From Chrysoporthe austroafricana (Eukaryota > Ascomycota > Sordariomycetes > Diaporthales > Cryphonectriaceae), in assembly GCA_001051155.2 (NCBI GenBank), contig JYIP02000002.1:4817315-4881314 (forward strand): 64,000 nt of DNA, given 5' to 3'. This document shows, piece by piece, positions 45,196-56,997 of the stretch. The translations under genes and the position numbers were made by a program. The notes under the pieces were generated by a model. It worked only from the letters and a program-made list of their open reading frames with translations, ran no database searches and was not told where the DNA came from. Position 1 is the first letter of the stretch; each line of letters opens with the position of its first letter.

Positions 45196-46657
45196 CCTGC
45201 TGTGGTTGTGGTCGGTCTGTGTGTACGTGCGTACGTTCAGCGTGTCGTCGTCGTAGGCAACCTTTCGTAGTGGGGGCAAGGAATAAATTCGTCAGGCTCG
45301 AAAGTGGACGGTCTTTTGTGGTGGGGCCAGATTCTTAGCGCACTTTTTATGAGGACACGAGAGGCGGCTCCCGCTTAGTCATTGGGGCTACCAGGGTAAC
45401 CTATCGTGCTAAGCTCCATACTCTCAGCTACATTCTTCCAATACATTACCTTTTTCAGTCACCTTTTTATTTTTTTGTATATAATGAAACTTATATCGGT
45501 CGAAGCATTGAACTTTGATAAGTATAAATATAGTAATGAATATCATACAAAGTCTTAGTTGAAATGAAAAGACTTAATTTTCTTGAGCCGCATAATGTTA
45601 GGACTCAAGATGCCAGAGCCAGCCAAAAGGCTGAGTAAGCATGCAAGAGGTTATATAGCAGCGCTCCCTCAACATCGAAAGCGAAGTTCAAGACTTAGAT
45701 CTTCCCAGCTGTTTGCAACTGAAAGTGAGTGAATACACGCATACAATGGTAGTAACTAAGGTACACCAAATGCCCAGTTGCTTTCGCCCTTTCAGCAGTG
45801 CAGCCAGAGTCGTTATCAGCAATGTCAGACTACCTCCATCCTTGACTGAATGAATATACCTTCTAATCACCTCCGTTAGATGATGTTCAATACGTGCCAT
45901 CAAAGTGGTTCTACACATCAACTTACACAAATGTTCATACCCAGTTCATCCTATGAGCGGCTTAAACCTACTAGTCACCGACGCATCACTTGAGAACACC
46001 ACGTGAGATACTCGAACAGACTTTTAGATTATGACTCAAGCCGTACAACAGGAGACCTGGATACGTAACATATCCCGTCCTACAGAGCAAAGCACGTCAT
46101 TACGCTGGTACACACATAGCTAAGTAACAAGTACTGCGCCGGGTCCCGTCAGTGTCTTTTTCCCCGAGCCAGTTTCGTGCCTCTAGCAAGGCGTCCCATC
46201 TTGCGGCGCGCCCCGGGCCCGATGGGGGGAGGTCCTCTAACCGATGCTCTCGAACCAAAATAATAATAATAATCTGGTGTTTCCTTTCCGTCTCGGAAAC
46301 GCCGTGTGAGACCCTCGTCTCGTTCCCACCTGTACCCGTTTGCCCATTATACCCCATCCCCGACCCTGGCCAGACAAAGGAGAGCAAAAGCGAACGGCGC
46401 CGCACGGCAGCGCAGTAGGTATCTCTCTAGAGCAGTAGACCTGCCCAGAAGAGCGAGGAAGAAGAAAAAAAACAAAAAAAAAGAGGCGACAGGAAACAAG
46501 CCCGAAACAAAAACCTAGTCCAGACCTTCATTTTCGCCCGCCCAGATCATGAAGGGACATATTTTTTTTTTCGGGGGGTCATTGACACATACACACATAT
46601 AAAAAAACATAGCCGGAAGGAGTGTGCCGGGCAGCAGCAGCACCGCGGCGGGGGTTT
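45196..46657. other. AT-rich intergenic region
   Basis: About 1.5 kb. The part 45,420-46,100 is markedly more AT-rich than the genes around it. No gene was recognised. It contains the eIF3g promoter and the 3' flank of the PH-domain gene, with A- and T-runs near 46,460-46,570. Confidence 0.5.
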
Positions 46658-49315
46658 TCAGATCGCGCCGCCGATCTCCACGCGAATCCGGGGCGGGATG
46701 CTCCCGGACCGCCGGTTGGGCCGCGTCGTCGGGATGGGCGGCAGCGCCCTGTTCGGCGGCGGGGCCGAGGGCGGCGGCAGCGCGAGGCCCTGCGCCTGTG
46801 CCTGATGCGGCATGTGCGGCATGCTGCGCCGGTTGCTCAGGAAGCTCTTCGCGGAGCTGGCCGAGCCGTTGCGCGAGTGCCCGGGGACGGACAGCACGGA
46901 CTCCCTGCGCGAGTTCCGCCTGCCCGCCGCGGGCGGCGAGACGGCGCGGGACCGGAGGAGGAGGAGCTCGTCCGGCTGCGCGCTGCTGACGGGCACGCAG
47001 GCGGACCCGCGCCGGGAGGAGCTCGTCGGCGAGGAGAGGCTGTGCAGGCTGTGCAGGCTGTGCAGGCTGTGCAGGCTGGCGCGCTTCTGGGCGGCCATGG
47101 CGCGCTGGATGGGCGAGCGCGAGCGCGGGGGCGACATGGGCACGGGGTAGTCGTCCATCGCGGACATGCTCCGGGGGACCTCGGCCACGACGCCGAGCGT
47201 ACGGCCCTCGGGCGAGGCCTGGCGGGCGAGGGCGCGGAAGGGCAGGTCGGACCGGGGCGCGTCGGCCCAGGGCGAGAGGCCTGCGGGCCGGAGCGAGTTC
47301 GTGCTGGCCGCCTTGCGGGGGCTGATGTTCCTCGTTGGCCTGAACGCCGGCGCCGTCGACGCGGGGCCCGAGGCCTGTGATGAAAGGTCGTACTCGGGCC
47401 GGGTGCCCTCGGGGGTCCAGCTGTTGAACATCGAAGGGCTGTCGGGTGGCTGCGAGAGGGTGTCGTCCGCCTGTAGCGGGCCGTGGGGCGACGACCTGGA
47501 TGGAGACGGTGAGTCGGCCACCACGGACAGGGGCCGGGTGAAGCCTAGAGTTGGGGGCGGGGGCCGCCTTGGTCTTCGTGGCGGCCTGCCTGATGCTGTG
47601 TAGGTAATGTGCATGGTGTCGGTGCCGTTTTGACCAGACGCACGGCGGCGTGCCGCGGCATGCGGGAGGCTGAAGTTGGGCGGCTCCTGCACGCAGGGGA
47701 GCGAGGGGTGCTGTCGGTGGGAGGCGTATTGCCCATTGGAAGATTCCAGGAAGATGTTGGAGGTCCGATATGATTGGCGGCGGTCCTCGATCTCAGCCGC
47801 ATTCGGCCGCAGGCGGATGTCCTTGAGCTCGTCAGCCAGCGGCGTAGCGTCCTCAGACGGGTGGCTGCCCTGGCTCCCGCTGCCGAAACTGTCGCGGATG
47901 GGCGAGTTGCACGCTGAAGAGTCGGAGGTCACAATCGTGCGGGCTGCCGACATGAACGAGTACCGGTTCGAGCTGTCGCGGAGGCAGTCGAGCTGCTGGC
48001 CGTCCTGGGAGACGAAGCTGTTGGTGGCCGAGTTGTCGTCAGCGTGGTCAGGCGGGGGCTCGGTCAGCATCGCAGCGAGATGCGGCCCGCTGTCGAAGCT
48101 CAGCCCTGCGTCCCACCGTATGTCGGGCACGCTGCCGTTGCGCCTCGACCGAGCCGGGTCCCGGACGACCAGCGTCCTGTGCGTGGGCGAGGTGGGCGAG
48201 AGGGGCGAGGAGTCCACCAGCGTCTGGTCGTCATCCAGCCTCGGCGCGCCCGTCTCCGTCACGGGCGTCTTGCCGCCGAGCGCCTCGATCTCCCTCCGCA
48301 GCAGGCCCATCCAGCTGTCCATGTCGGCGGCGCTCTCGAACACCATGAGGCACTCCGAGGCCTGCCGCTTCTCCCTCTCGCGGAGCCCAAACTTGCCCAG
48401 CAGCGACCGGGAATCCTGGCTGCTGATCGCGGCGCCGTCCTCGAACACCGAGGACACCTGCAGCACCCAGTGGCGGCCGGGGATCACGTCGCTCGCGAAG
48501 GCGGCCGAGTCCTTGGTCAGCTGCACGACCTTCTCCGGCAAGCAGTCGTGCGGCCCGTCGGCGGCGTACTGCAGCAGGTAGCCCGCGGCGGCCAGCACGT
48601 AGATCTTGCTGGTCCAGTCGAGCTTGAACGAGGAGCTGTTGCGCCTGTGCCTCTTCCTCGCGATCTCCACGAACACGGTCTTCTCGTCGCCCAGGTCCGG
48701 GTGGTTGAGGGCGGTCACCATCTCCCTCTTGTTGTGCATCTTCAGGAGGTGGTCGGCCTGGACGCAGGCGGGCAGCGTCGCGGTGCGGATGGCCTGCGGC
48801 CACGCCTGGAAGAGCGGCACCGCGTCCCACGCGGTGGCCGCGGCGGCGAGCGATCCTCTCCTCTTCCCCATCGGGAGCAGAGCCGGAGACCTGGGCGGTG
48901 GGGAGAAGGGCGGCGATCGCAGGCCCGCAGTCTTGGGCCTCAGGGTGGGATCGTGGTCCTTAGCGGGGGGGAGCTGCATTTCCGAGTGCGTCGCCTTAGG
49001 CTGCAGGTCGTAGGGCAGACCGCCGATCGTCTCGCCCCGGGCCTCCGGCTTCTTCAGCCCGGCAGCGTCCCGCGGGCGCTTCATGGCCTCCACCTCTGCC
49101 GCCACCCTGTGCCTCCCAAACAGCCTCCCAAACCCAAGCCTCGACTCCCTCTTCCCGGCCTTGGCGCTCTTGTCGGCGCGCAAGGGCGGTCTGTCCTCCA
49201 TGTTGGCCCGGATCTCGAGGTCGGGCGGCCTCATCCTGCGCGTCAGCTTGGCGGGCTGCGGGAACGACTGCTGGGTAGGGTCGGGGTGGCCCGACAGGAG
49301 GACTGCCTCGTTCAT
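46658..49315 (-). CDS. PH-domain-containing protein, fungal-specific
   Basis: The first ATG of the open frame is at 49315 (MNEAVLLSGHPDPTQQ), giving 885 residues without intron. The N-terminal 150 residues are basic and disordered. A pleckstrin-homology domain covers about 200-345: the segment FKLDWTSKIYVLAAAGYLLQ, then PGRHWVLQVSSV, and the closing helix CLMVFESAADMDSWMGLLRR, with the family tryptophan. The remaining 540 residues are Ser/Pro-rich with several short conserved blocks such as RPPRRPRRPPPPTLGFTRPL and a run of SLH triplets (encoded at about 47037-47080). It ends with basic PPRIRVEIGGAI. PH domains bind phosphoinositides or proteins at membranes, so a cortical or signalling scaffold role is likely, but the cellular function is unknown. 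Confidence 0.88.
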   Translation of the reverse strand: MNEAVLLSGHPDPTQQSFPQPAKLTRRMRPPDLEIRANMEDRPPLRADKSAKAGKRESRLGFGRLFGRHRVAAEVEAMKRPRDAAGLKKPEARGETIGGLPYDLQPKATHSEMQLPPAKDHDPTLRPKTAGLRSPPFSPPPRSPALLPMGKRRGSLAAAATAWDAVPLFQAWPQAIRTATLPACVQADHLLKMHNKREMVTALNHPDLGDEKTVFVEIARKRHRRNSSSFKLDWTSKIYVLAAAGYLLQYAADGPHDCLPEKVVQLTKDSAAFASDVIPGRHWVLQVSSVFEDGAAISSQDSRSLLGKFGLREREKRQASECLMVFESAADMDSWMGLLRREIEALGGKTPVTETGAPRLDDDQTLVDSSPLSPTSPTHRTLVVRDPARSRRNGSVPDIRWDAGLSFDSGPHLAAMLTEPPPDHADDNSATNSFVSQDGQQLDCLRDSSNRYSFMSAARTIVTSDSSACNSPIRDSFGSGSQGSHPSEDATPLADELKDIRLRPNAAEIEDRRQSYRTSNIFLESSNGQYASHRQHPSLPCVQEPPNFSLPHAAARRRASGQNGTDTMHITYTASGRPPRRPRRPPPPTLGFTRPLSVVADSPSPSRSSPHGPLQADDTLSQPPDSPSMFNSWTPEGTRPEYDLSSQASGPASTAPAFRPTRNISPRKAASTNSLRPAGLSPWADAPRSDLPFRALARQASPEGRTLGVVAEVPRSMSAMDDYPVPMSPPRSRSPIQRAMAAQKRASLHSLHSLHSLHSLSSPTSSSRRGSACVPVSSAQPDELLLLRSRAVSPPAAGRRNSRRESVLSVPGHSRNGSASSAKSFLSNRRSMPHMPHQAQAQGLALPPPSAPPPNRALPPIPTTRPNRRSGSIPPRIRVEIGGAI

Positions 49316-50650
49316 CGTCGGGGGCGTCAATCTACGCGGTCAAACGAACCGTATGGCTAGACAGGTCTCGGCTGGCAGGCTGGGTTGGGTATATATGAAC
49401 GGCACGGCGCTGTGGGGTTTGGCTGATCACGAGAGCTGCCCCTCATGTGGCGGAGCGAGTGGACGCAGGATCAGGGACAGGCCAGACAGGCCAGGACCAG
49501 CATCCGTGCGGTAACGAGAGACGTGTTTCGAGACCCGCGGGGGGGCGTTGATACTGTCACCAGAAGGGACGGTCGGGCGAAACCCCGTGAGAAGTTGATT
49601 GTTGAAGGAGTGACGAGACAAGACAGGGCGTCGTGGTACGGAAGCGACAGGATCGGGTTCAGTTGCAAGCCCAGGTCCGGATCGGGCTGCCAGGGCTGAT
49701 CGTCCCGGATACGGCGCGTGCTCAGCTAGCTCAGCGTGTCCAGGTATATATGAAAACACATGAGATCCGAGGAGATTGTTTCAGACGATCCTACGGATGC
49801 GGAACTAAGGTGGACTGGGAGGTCGTGCAGAGCAGGCAGCCGACGGCTGACCAGGTCCATGAGAGGGAGGAGGCTGAAATTAGATGGTGGCGTTGTCGTC
49901 GTCGAAAGCGAGGAGGGGCGGCAGCCGAGGGGGGCAGGCTGGGGCCCTTGTTCTTGTTCTGGATCGCGGCGACGGGAAGATGAAGGGCGGCTTGTGTGTT
50001 GTGAGTGAGCGTGTGTGTGCGTGCGCGTGGTAGGTGAGATGAGGGGCCCTAAAAAGAAAAAAGAAAGGGGAAGATTTCAGGCCTGCAGGAGACAAACTTT
50101 ATCTTGCCCCGGATCGCCGGCTCGTGGGATTGAGAAACGAGTCTGCGACAGAAGGGTGGGAAAAAGGTTCGCAGCTCGAGGAGGATGACGATGGGGTGTG
50201 TGCGCCCGCGGCGGTATAACAAGCCACACAGACAGCCTGGGCCGTGGGGATATACTGTACTTACAACAGTCCCTCCCTCCCCTACCACAGCACCTGGTCG
50301 GTGTATGAGCATCGATCGACCCTGGGGCCAAGGCACGCAGCAGACAATAGAGGACTCGGCGGGGAGCCAGAGAAAAACATTGGGAAGGGTGACCTGGCCT
50401 GGCATGGCCTGGGGCTGGTCGGCCTAGCAGGGACGAGGAGCGGCACGCAGCGGGAACCTGGGACCAGGGGGCCAAGCAGCCTGTCCCTACCTACGAAGTA
50501 CATGCCGCAGTACCGCCTGCCGCAGTACCCGGTACCGGCCGCGCTGACCGCCTGGCGGGACCTGCCGCGCGCGCAGCACCGCGGTAACGTGCCGCGGTAC
50601 GTAGCGTAGCGGTAGCGCCATGTACCGTTGTTGATCGGCCAGCCGCACCC

Positions 50651-50695
50651 CTGCCAGGCCCTGCCAGGCCCTGCCAGGCCCTGCCAGGCCCTGCC
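50651..50695. repeat. Perfect 10-base tandem repeat, 4.5 units
   Basis: CTGCCAGGCC is repeated four and a half times without change. The minus strand reads GGCCTGGCAG. It lies in gene-free DNA. Confidence 0.9.
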
Positions 50696-51750
50696 TCGCC
50701 CTGGCGTGCTCTGCCTTGCCAACCTCGTACCGCAATGAAGACGCAGACGCCTGCCTGGCACGCCTGGGCCTTACTGAGTGCTTACGCGCTTACTTGGTGG
50801 GTGCATGCAGCAAGCACTATGGGTACGTACTTACAGGGCTTGCTGCAGTGGGGACCGCGGTGCTGCCCCGCCAGCTCACCAGAGCTTGGTTGACGGCCGC
50901 ACAGACATCCCGCCGGCTACTGAGGACGGGCAGGCTTGCTGCGATGCGCATGACGCTACATCACGGACTAGTTGCAGATGACGACGACGATGGGCTGCTC
51001 GTTTTTTATTATTATTATATTTCTTCTTTTTTATTCTTCATTTCTTTCTTTCTCTGCGCCCCCAGGCAATGTGTCAGTGGTTGTCGGTCGGGCCAGGCAT
51101 GGCCATGGGTTGGTTGATTCATCTGCCGCCGGCGGAGGAGCAGAGTCTATCTCGCGTGCTCCATACTCTCTGACTTGTCAAGGCGTTAGGGTGTCACCTG
51201 GCCCGTCTGTCATCATCACCGCCATTCCCAGGCGGAGCCTTGAGAGATAACAGGGCAGCGGCAGCCCGTCCTTGCATCGGCAAGTCCCCTGCGCTCGAAC
51301 ATAATGGGCTTCTAGATCCGGCGGTGCGCGGGCTCGCGCTGCCGCGGACGGGGCCCCTTCACGAGAGAGAGAGGACGCCTTCAGCCTTCATACCACGACG
51401 GGGCTGGGCTGGCGGGCTGGGTCGGCACGACTCTCTGTGTGGTGGTGGACAAGCCCCCTGGGGAGCGGCCTCGTGCTCCCCGCCGAGCTGAGCCGCTACC
51501 GTATGCTGTACGGTAGCTTAGCTCTGCGACACCACGCGATGCTACTACCACCATGGCATGTATGGATGAATGCATGTATGTATGTGGACTATCTATGCAT
51601 GTGTGCTGCAAGGGTGCCGGGGGTGCCTCATCTCGCAAATCTTACGGCCGCACCTCTCGTCCACTCTCCGCCCACCCACACCCACACAGACACACACACG
51701 CACGCACACGGACACGGGACGACCAGCGCATCAGCGCGAGGACGACGCGC

Positions 51751-51798
51751 TCCTCCTCCTCCTCCTCCTCCTCCTCCTCCTCCTCCTCCTCCTCCTCC
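51751..51798. repeat. CCT triplet microsatellite, about 15 units
   Basis: An uninterrupted TCC/CCT run in gene-free DNA, preceded by CA-rich simple sequence from about 51670. Confidence 0.9.
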
Positions 51799-52582
51799 CC
51801 GGCCCCCTCATGCTACGGTACCGGTCGATCTGGTCCTCTCACCTCACCTCACCCCCAACCAACCTACGCGTCGTGCCGGCCAGGCCGTGGCACCGCGCCT
51901 TGGGGGCTGCCTGTTCGCTGTCGCTCGCCGCGCCTGGCGCTGCGCTGCGCTGCGTGCGCTTCATGCACGGCTCGGAGATGAGGGAGAAGGCTGAAGCTTC
52001 GCTGACGATCCAGCGATAGGCTGCTCGCTGTCCAGGCCGTGTCTGGCGCGCCCCCGGGTCTGGACTGGACCGGCTTGGCCATAGCGCTCAGCAATTGTTG
52101 GGCTACACGGCGGACAGGGTTCCCACTTGCTCGAGCGCGCTCGCCCTTCGACCCACGGCTCGCGCCCTGGCTAGTCTAGTCTACCTGTCTACGTGATGAC
52201 GGGAGGATCCCCGCGGCCGCGGCAACGGCTTCGCCAAGGCCTCTGGACAACATCCCGAGCAGAGAGAGGGCTGAACCTCACTGCCGCCAGTCGAGAGGGC
52301 GCCCAAGAATGGGATCGACAAGACGTCTAATAGTCTACCACCTTAATTGCCCGATATACGAGCCCTGGCGGGTTGTCAGCCCTCCACCCCCTTCGGATCT
52401 TTACACCGCGGACCGGATCCGGAGCGCATCGCGCGAACGGGGCTCCAGATTCGATGGGACCTGATCGACGACGAAATCACCGCCCAATCCCACGTCGGGG
52501 ACCTTGGGCATCCAGCTTGTCGCCGCTGGGGCGGCTCTCGAATCGATTTCTCCACCGCTGGGCTCCTCCATTTCCCGCCGCC

Positions 52583-52584
<2 letters not shown>

Positions 52585-52616
<32 letters not shown>
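52585..52616. repeat. GA microsatellite, 16 units
   Basis: A pure GA run of 32 bases in gene-free DNA, following a pyrimidine-rich stretch. Confidence 0.9.
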
Positions 52617-52621
<5 letters not shown>

Positions 52622-53649
52622 CCTGGCGGACGGGACCTCAGCAACCTGCCAGGGGCAGGGACCGGCACATTTCCCGGCTCCACGGATTGAGGATCGGTGG
52701 AACATTGTGGGCACCTTTTGCAGCCCTGCAATACCGCGTGCTGTGGTAGCGACATCATGAGCATCAGAATTTCTTTCTTTTTTTTTCCTTCTCTTTCTTC
52801 ACACTTCTGGTACAACTGTATTCTGAAGAAAGTTAAGGATAAAACGAGCAGCCCTGGCCCCGGTGCATGTCGACGAAGGTTCTGATTGGGCCCGGGCGGC
52901 GCATATGCAGACCCGGGAACCAGTCGCGAACAATGCCTTATCGAGGCTGAAGAGCGCTCTCACAACTTGCTTTTTTTTTTCTCTTTCAGAGGATTTTCCT
53001 GCTGCCTCGTCCCCAAACTCAATCTTCCGCCCCTCCTCCCTCAGCCCGGAAAACAATCACCCCCCTCCCCCCTCCCCCTCCCCTTCTCTCTCCCACCCCC
53101 CGGCCGGGACGTGCCTAATTTTTTTTCCCCTCTGATCCGCTGATCCGGCGAGCCTGGGTTTCGGACCCGGCACACCGGTCGGCCACGCGAATCTCCCCGT
53201 CGCGACCGAGCCAGGAGCAGCGCCACCAAGGCAGGCCACCCTGCGCCGCCCCTGCGGTGCGGTCGGATCCTGCGGGCTGCTGGCTGCTGGCTGCTGGCCC
53301 CCTCCTCCCCCCTCTCATCACCTCTGTGAGGCCTTTCCTGCCTGTTCATCCCGCAGGTTGAGTAGCAGATGCGACGGCAGCGGCCCCGCGTGACCACAGC
53401 GTGTAGTACGTTGAGCACAAATAGAGGGCGGGGCCCCCGGGGCGGAACGCACAACCCGATCCCAGCGTCACCCCGGCCCACAAAATACCTGCTCACCATC
53501 GTACTGTGCTGTGCTCCCGGGTCCCACCTTTCAAAGAAGAGAGTTTCGCTGCCGGAAATCACGAATTGCAGGGGCCGCATGGCGCCCTGGTGAGACCCGG
53601 GGAGGAAGGCTGAAGAAGATGGGCAGGGGGCAGGGGGCAACAGGGTCCT

Positions 53650-53727
53650 TTTTTTTTTTTTTTTTTTTTTTTAGCCTTCCCCCCCCCCCCTTACTATTTC
53701 TTTTNTTTTTTTTTTTTTTTTTTTTTG
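53650..53727. repeat. Two poly(T) runs flanking a C run, with one N
   Basis: T runs at about 53650-53672 and 53705-53727 are separated by AGCCTTCCCCCCC-type sequence, and the second run is also followed by CAGCCTTC. The N at 53705 marks uncertain homopolymer length. Confidence 0.7.
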
Positions 53728-56700
53728 TCAGCCTTCTCCACCTCACCTTAAGTAATTCTTTATTCATTTTTATTCATTAATTTATTTGTTTTATAAAAAG
53801 GACCAGCAAGGAAGAGAGAAAAAAAAAAGAAGCGAAAAGACCGGGGCTGTTGATTACAATTGAATTCTAATTCCTCCGTAACGGAAATGTCTTCATGCTC
53901 GCCACAATTACCATCTTTAGAGATCCGGTACCGACAGGATAATAATTCCGAACCGCAATTGTCTTCGCAGGTACCACACACCACTGCGAGGACACACAAC
54001 ATCGCCCCCCTTCCCCCTGGGGCCCTGATCGCGCCACAGCCTGTGGAGAGGCGAGCACCGGGAGACGACGAGACAGGCAGACCAGGCAGACACGCAACAC
54101 AGCACGCGCCCGGGCGAGGAGGAGGAGGGTGGGCGGGCGGCTCTGCACGGCCGGCCCCCCCTCCCCCTCCTCTATGTCTCATGATGGGGCGCCAGGTTCG
54201 GAGTCGCTCCTCGCCCACCACCCGTCCGTCCCGTCCCAACCCACACACCCGCCCACCCGGTCTCGCCACAAAGAGCTGCTGCTGCCGCTGCTTGCCGAGC
54301 GAGAGGGGAGAGAGAGAGACAGGTGAGGGACTGGCGAGAGGTGAGACTCGTGCGCGCGTGGCTGCAGCCTGCCTGCGACATCCCACCGCCCCCCTTCTCC
54401 CCCTCCCGTAGTGGTGGCATGTCGTCTCGCCTACGACGCGCTCGGAGGGAGGTGGAGGAGGAGGAGGGTGGGAGCGGGCGGATGGGCGCATGCAGGCCTG
54501 CTCTGCAGCCCTCCTGCACACGCACGCATATGAAGCCTCCCCCACCCCTCTTCGCAATCCGCACCACTCGCTCGCTCGCTCGCTCACGACCGCTTCCCCT
54601 CCGAGGCGACACGGGCCACGTCTCTCGTGGCCCCCTTCGTCTCGTCTCATAATCTTTCGAGACTTCGCCGCAACGTCAGGTGTGCAATATATGAAAAGAG
54701 AATTACTGGACGACGGCAGCCTGTCTGTGAGCGGGGAGGGGGTGCGTGATCCGGTCGACCGGCGGTTTTTGGCGCCAGCGCGGCCGAGGACATAGGCATT
54801 CGGGCCTTGTCTCTCGCTTACGGCCGTTGTACATGGCACGGCATGGAAACTTCTTCCTGCACGTTTCCACTGGTCCGTCGCACTATCGCGCGTCGGTCTC
54901 ATGTCCTTATTCCCCCCTCTCCTCTTTTCTTGCCTCGCTGCTTGCGCCGGAACGAGCAATGCCCGGTCCCGCGGGGCTGCAGTAGGCCGATATTCTTCCC
55001 CATGCTATTGTGTCTTTTTTCCGCGCGGACAATCCTGTCTAGCCGTGCTTCGGATTGGTTCTCTGGCGGGGCTCTAAACGTTGCCGCGGGGTGTTGTTCG
55101 CCGACCGTAATGTCCTTTTTCCTCGTTTAAACGGATAGACGTCTCTTAGTGAGAGCAACGTCAGAGGTTTCCTAGGCCTCACCATGCCAGAGCAGGAGGT
55201 GCGCCAGGCACAAAGAGGAGCCGTCTTCCAAGAATCTGCTGCTCCGGGTGGATCAATTGTCTAGCCTGCTTCATCGTTTCCTCCTCCTCGGAAACGATGC
55301 TACACAAAACTTGCGGACGGCGGACATTTCCTCTCTCCCCCCCCCCGCCTCCCGCTCCGGCGAGAAGTTTATCTTGTTCTGGGGAGACGAGAAGAAAAAG
55401 AAGAGTGGCACAAAGTGCGTGTTGTTCTCGAGATGATCTCATCGGCCCCATTGTATGCGACGCACTGTAGATCCCCCTCTACATAAGTGGCACTACATAC
55501 CGTCGTAATGTAGTAATAGGTACGCCTTGTGCGCATTCGTCTCCAGTCCCGATGCCATCGTACCTGCAGTAGCGCCGCCTGGAGATCTTTGGGGGGGAGG
55601 GTGTCTCCGCCGTCCTGACTCGGGCACAACGCCTCTGGGACTGTCCCCCCGATTCGGGGTGCTTTTTCCCTCTACCTCGTTCGTTTCTGCGCCCGTGTGT
55701 GCATGGCATGTCGATCGTGTTCGCGAGGAAGCACGCGCGGCTCGGGGTCCGACGCTGCGGTCCAATACGGACGGCTGCAGGCCTTTTCTTTTCTTTTTCC
55801 CTTCCGGTCGCTGCATCGTGTGGACGAGACCCGTCGTATCGGGTTTGCTTCTGACCCGGCTGTGTGGGTTGGCGCGCGCCTGGTGGCTGGACCAGGTTTG
55901 GTGGTCGGGGACCAACGCTTCGGCGAGGTCGCACACACCCATGCATGGCCCATAAGGCGACCCGCGTCGCCACCGTCTTATGCGACAACCTTGTTCTAGA
56001 GTTGCGAACAGACCTGGCGCGCACCAACGGGGCCATGTTGGAACCCAAGAACTGAGCCGGTCAACGGTCAACGGTCCGGCTCGTCTTCCCCAGAAGATGG
56101 TCAACTCTAATAGCAACACGAGACGCGCACACGCAGGCTTGAGGGGAGACGGAGGGGTCTTCGCGACCCCCCTCAGACTGAGCCTGCATATGCATGTATG
56201 TACATACGATGTAAATCTCCTCGATCTTGGCAGCAGCAGGAAGACCGGCAGACCTTGACCACTGTCCAGATTGCCAACAGCCGATCCCATAGATGACAGA
56301 TCCGCACCACTTTGACAGCGGCAGCCTAGCCAGATTCACACTCGGAGACGGGGCGACGTTGGAATGAGTCGGCCGACCCCGGCCGTGCCGTACGGTCGCG
56401 TCCACTCGTCGCCAGCTTTCTCTCAATGGCGCCTCATTCGCAGAGCTTGACAGTGACATGGCGCCTTGCAGGAGAAGATCACTGGCATCCCATACTGCCA
56501 GCGTTTTATTACAACATGGTCACAATAGCAACCCTCTTGGGACAGGCACCGCGGAATCAAGTCACGGGACCTTGTGCCAAAGCGTGGCGCATAAGGCGAG
56601 CCATCGCAGTCTTAACAGGTCAGGGTCAGCGTGTCGGCCCGGCACATCTAGTGGCCGGAACACTTCGTATAGCAAGGAAGATCGGTGGTCCCACGCAGCC

Positions 56701-56963
56701 ATGTCGCATTGACAAGAAACAAATTGTGTCCTTGACGTGAACGTCAGCCCGCAGCAGGGAAATGTTGAGACCCTAGTCATCCAGCTCGCCCTCATCCCCA
56801 GCAGCGGGAATTCCGAGACTCATGGAGTGTGATGGGCGATTGCAGCCCGCTATATGCCGCGCCCGTCACAGCGAGGGTGAAAAAGCTTAACCAGTCGCCA
56901 GGGGTCGGAGATTGAACAGCTGCCGGTATGCCCAGGCCATTGCAACACGAGGGCTCTGGGTAT

Positions 56964-56997
56964 CTCACTGGCCAGACACGTGTCTGGCCGGTGAGAG
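56964..56997. repeat. Near-perfect 34-base palindrome centred on CACGTG
   Basis: Two 17-base arms without a spacer match at 16 of 17 positions; the centre is GACACGTGTC. The single mismatch is a transition. Could form a cruciform or bind a symmetric E-box-type dimer. Confidence 0.85.

Noticed and set aside
48044..49360. 438-codon plus-strand open frame
   Set aside because: Antisense shadow of the PH-domain gene, with Arg/Gly/Val/His-rich composition.
53760..54959. 399-codon minus-strand open frame
   Set aside because: Pro/Arg/Gly/Ser-rich with poly(Pro) and repeats, no family likeness; probably a chance frame in GC-rich DNA.
55493..56290. 265-codon minus-strand open frame
   Set aside because: Ordinary length for chance at this GC; no domain, no signal, and overlapping frames in two other phases are equally open.
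56850..56940. Possible tRNA-like segment on the minus strand (TTCAATCTCC)
   Set aside because: No cloverleaf could be drawn: D arm and acceptor stem are missing.
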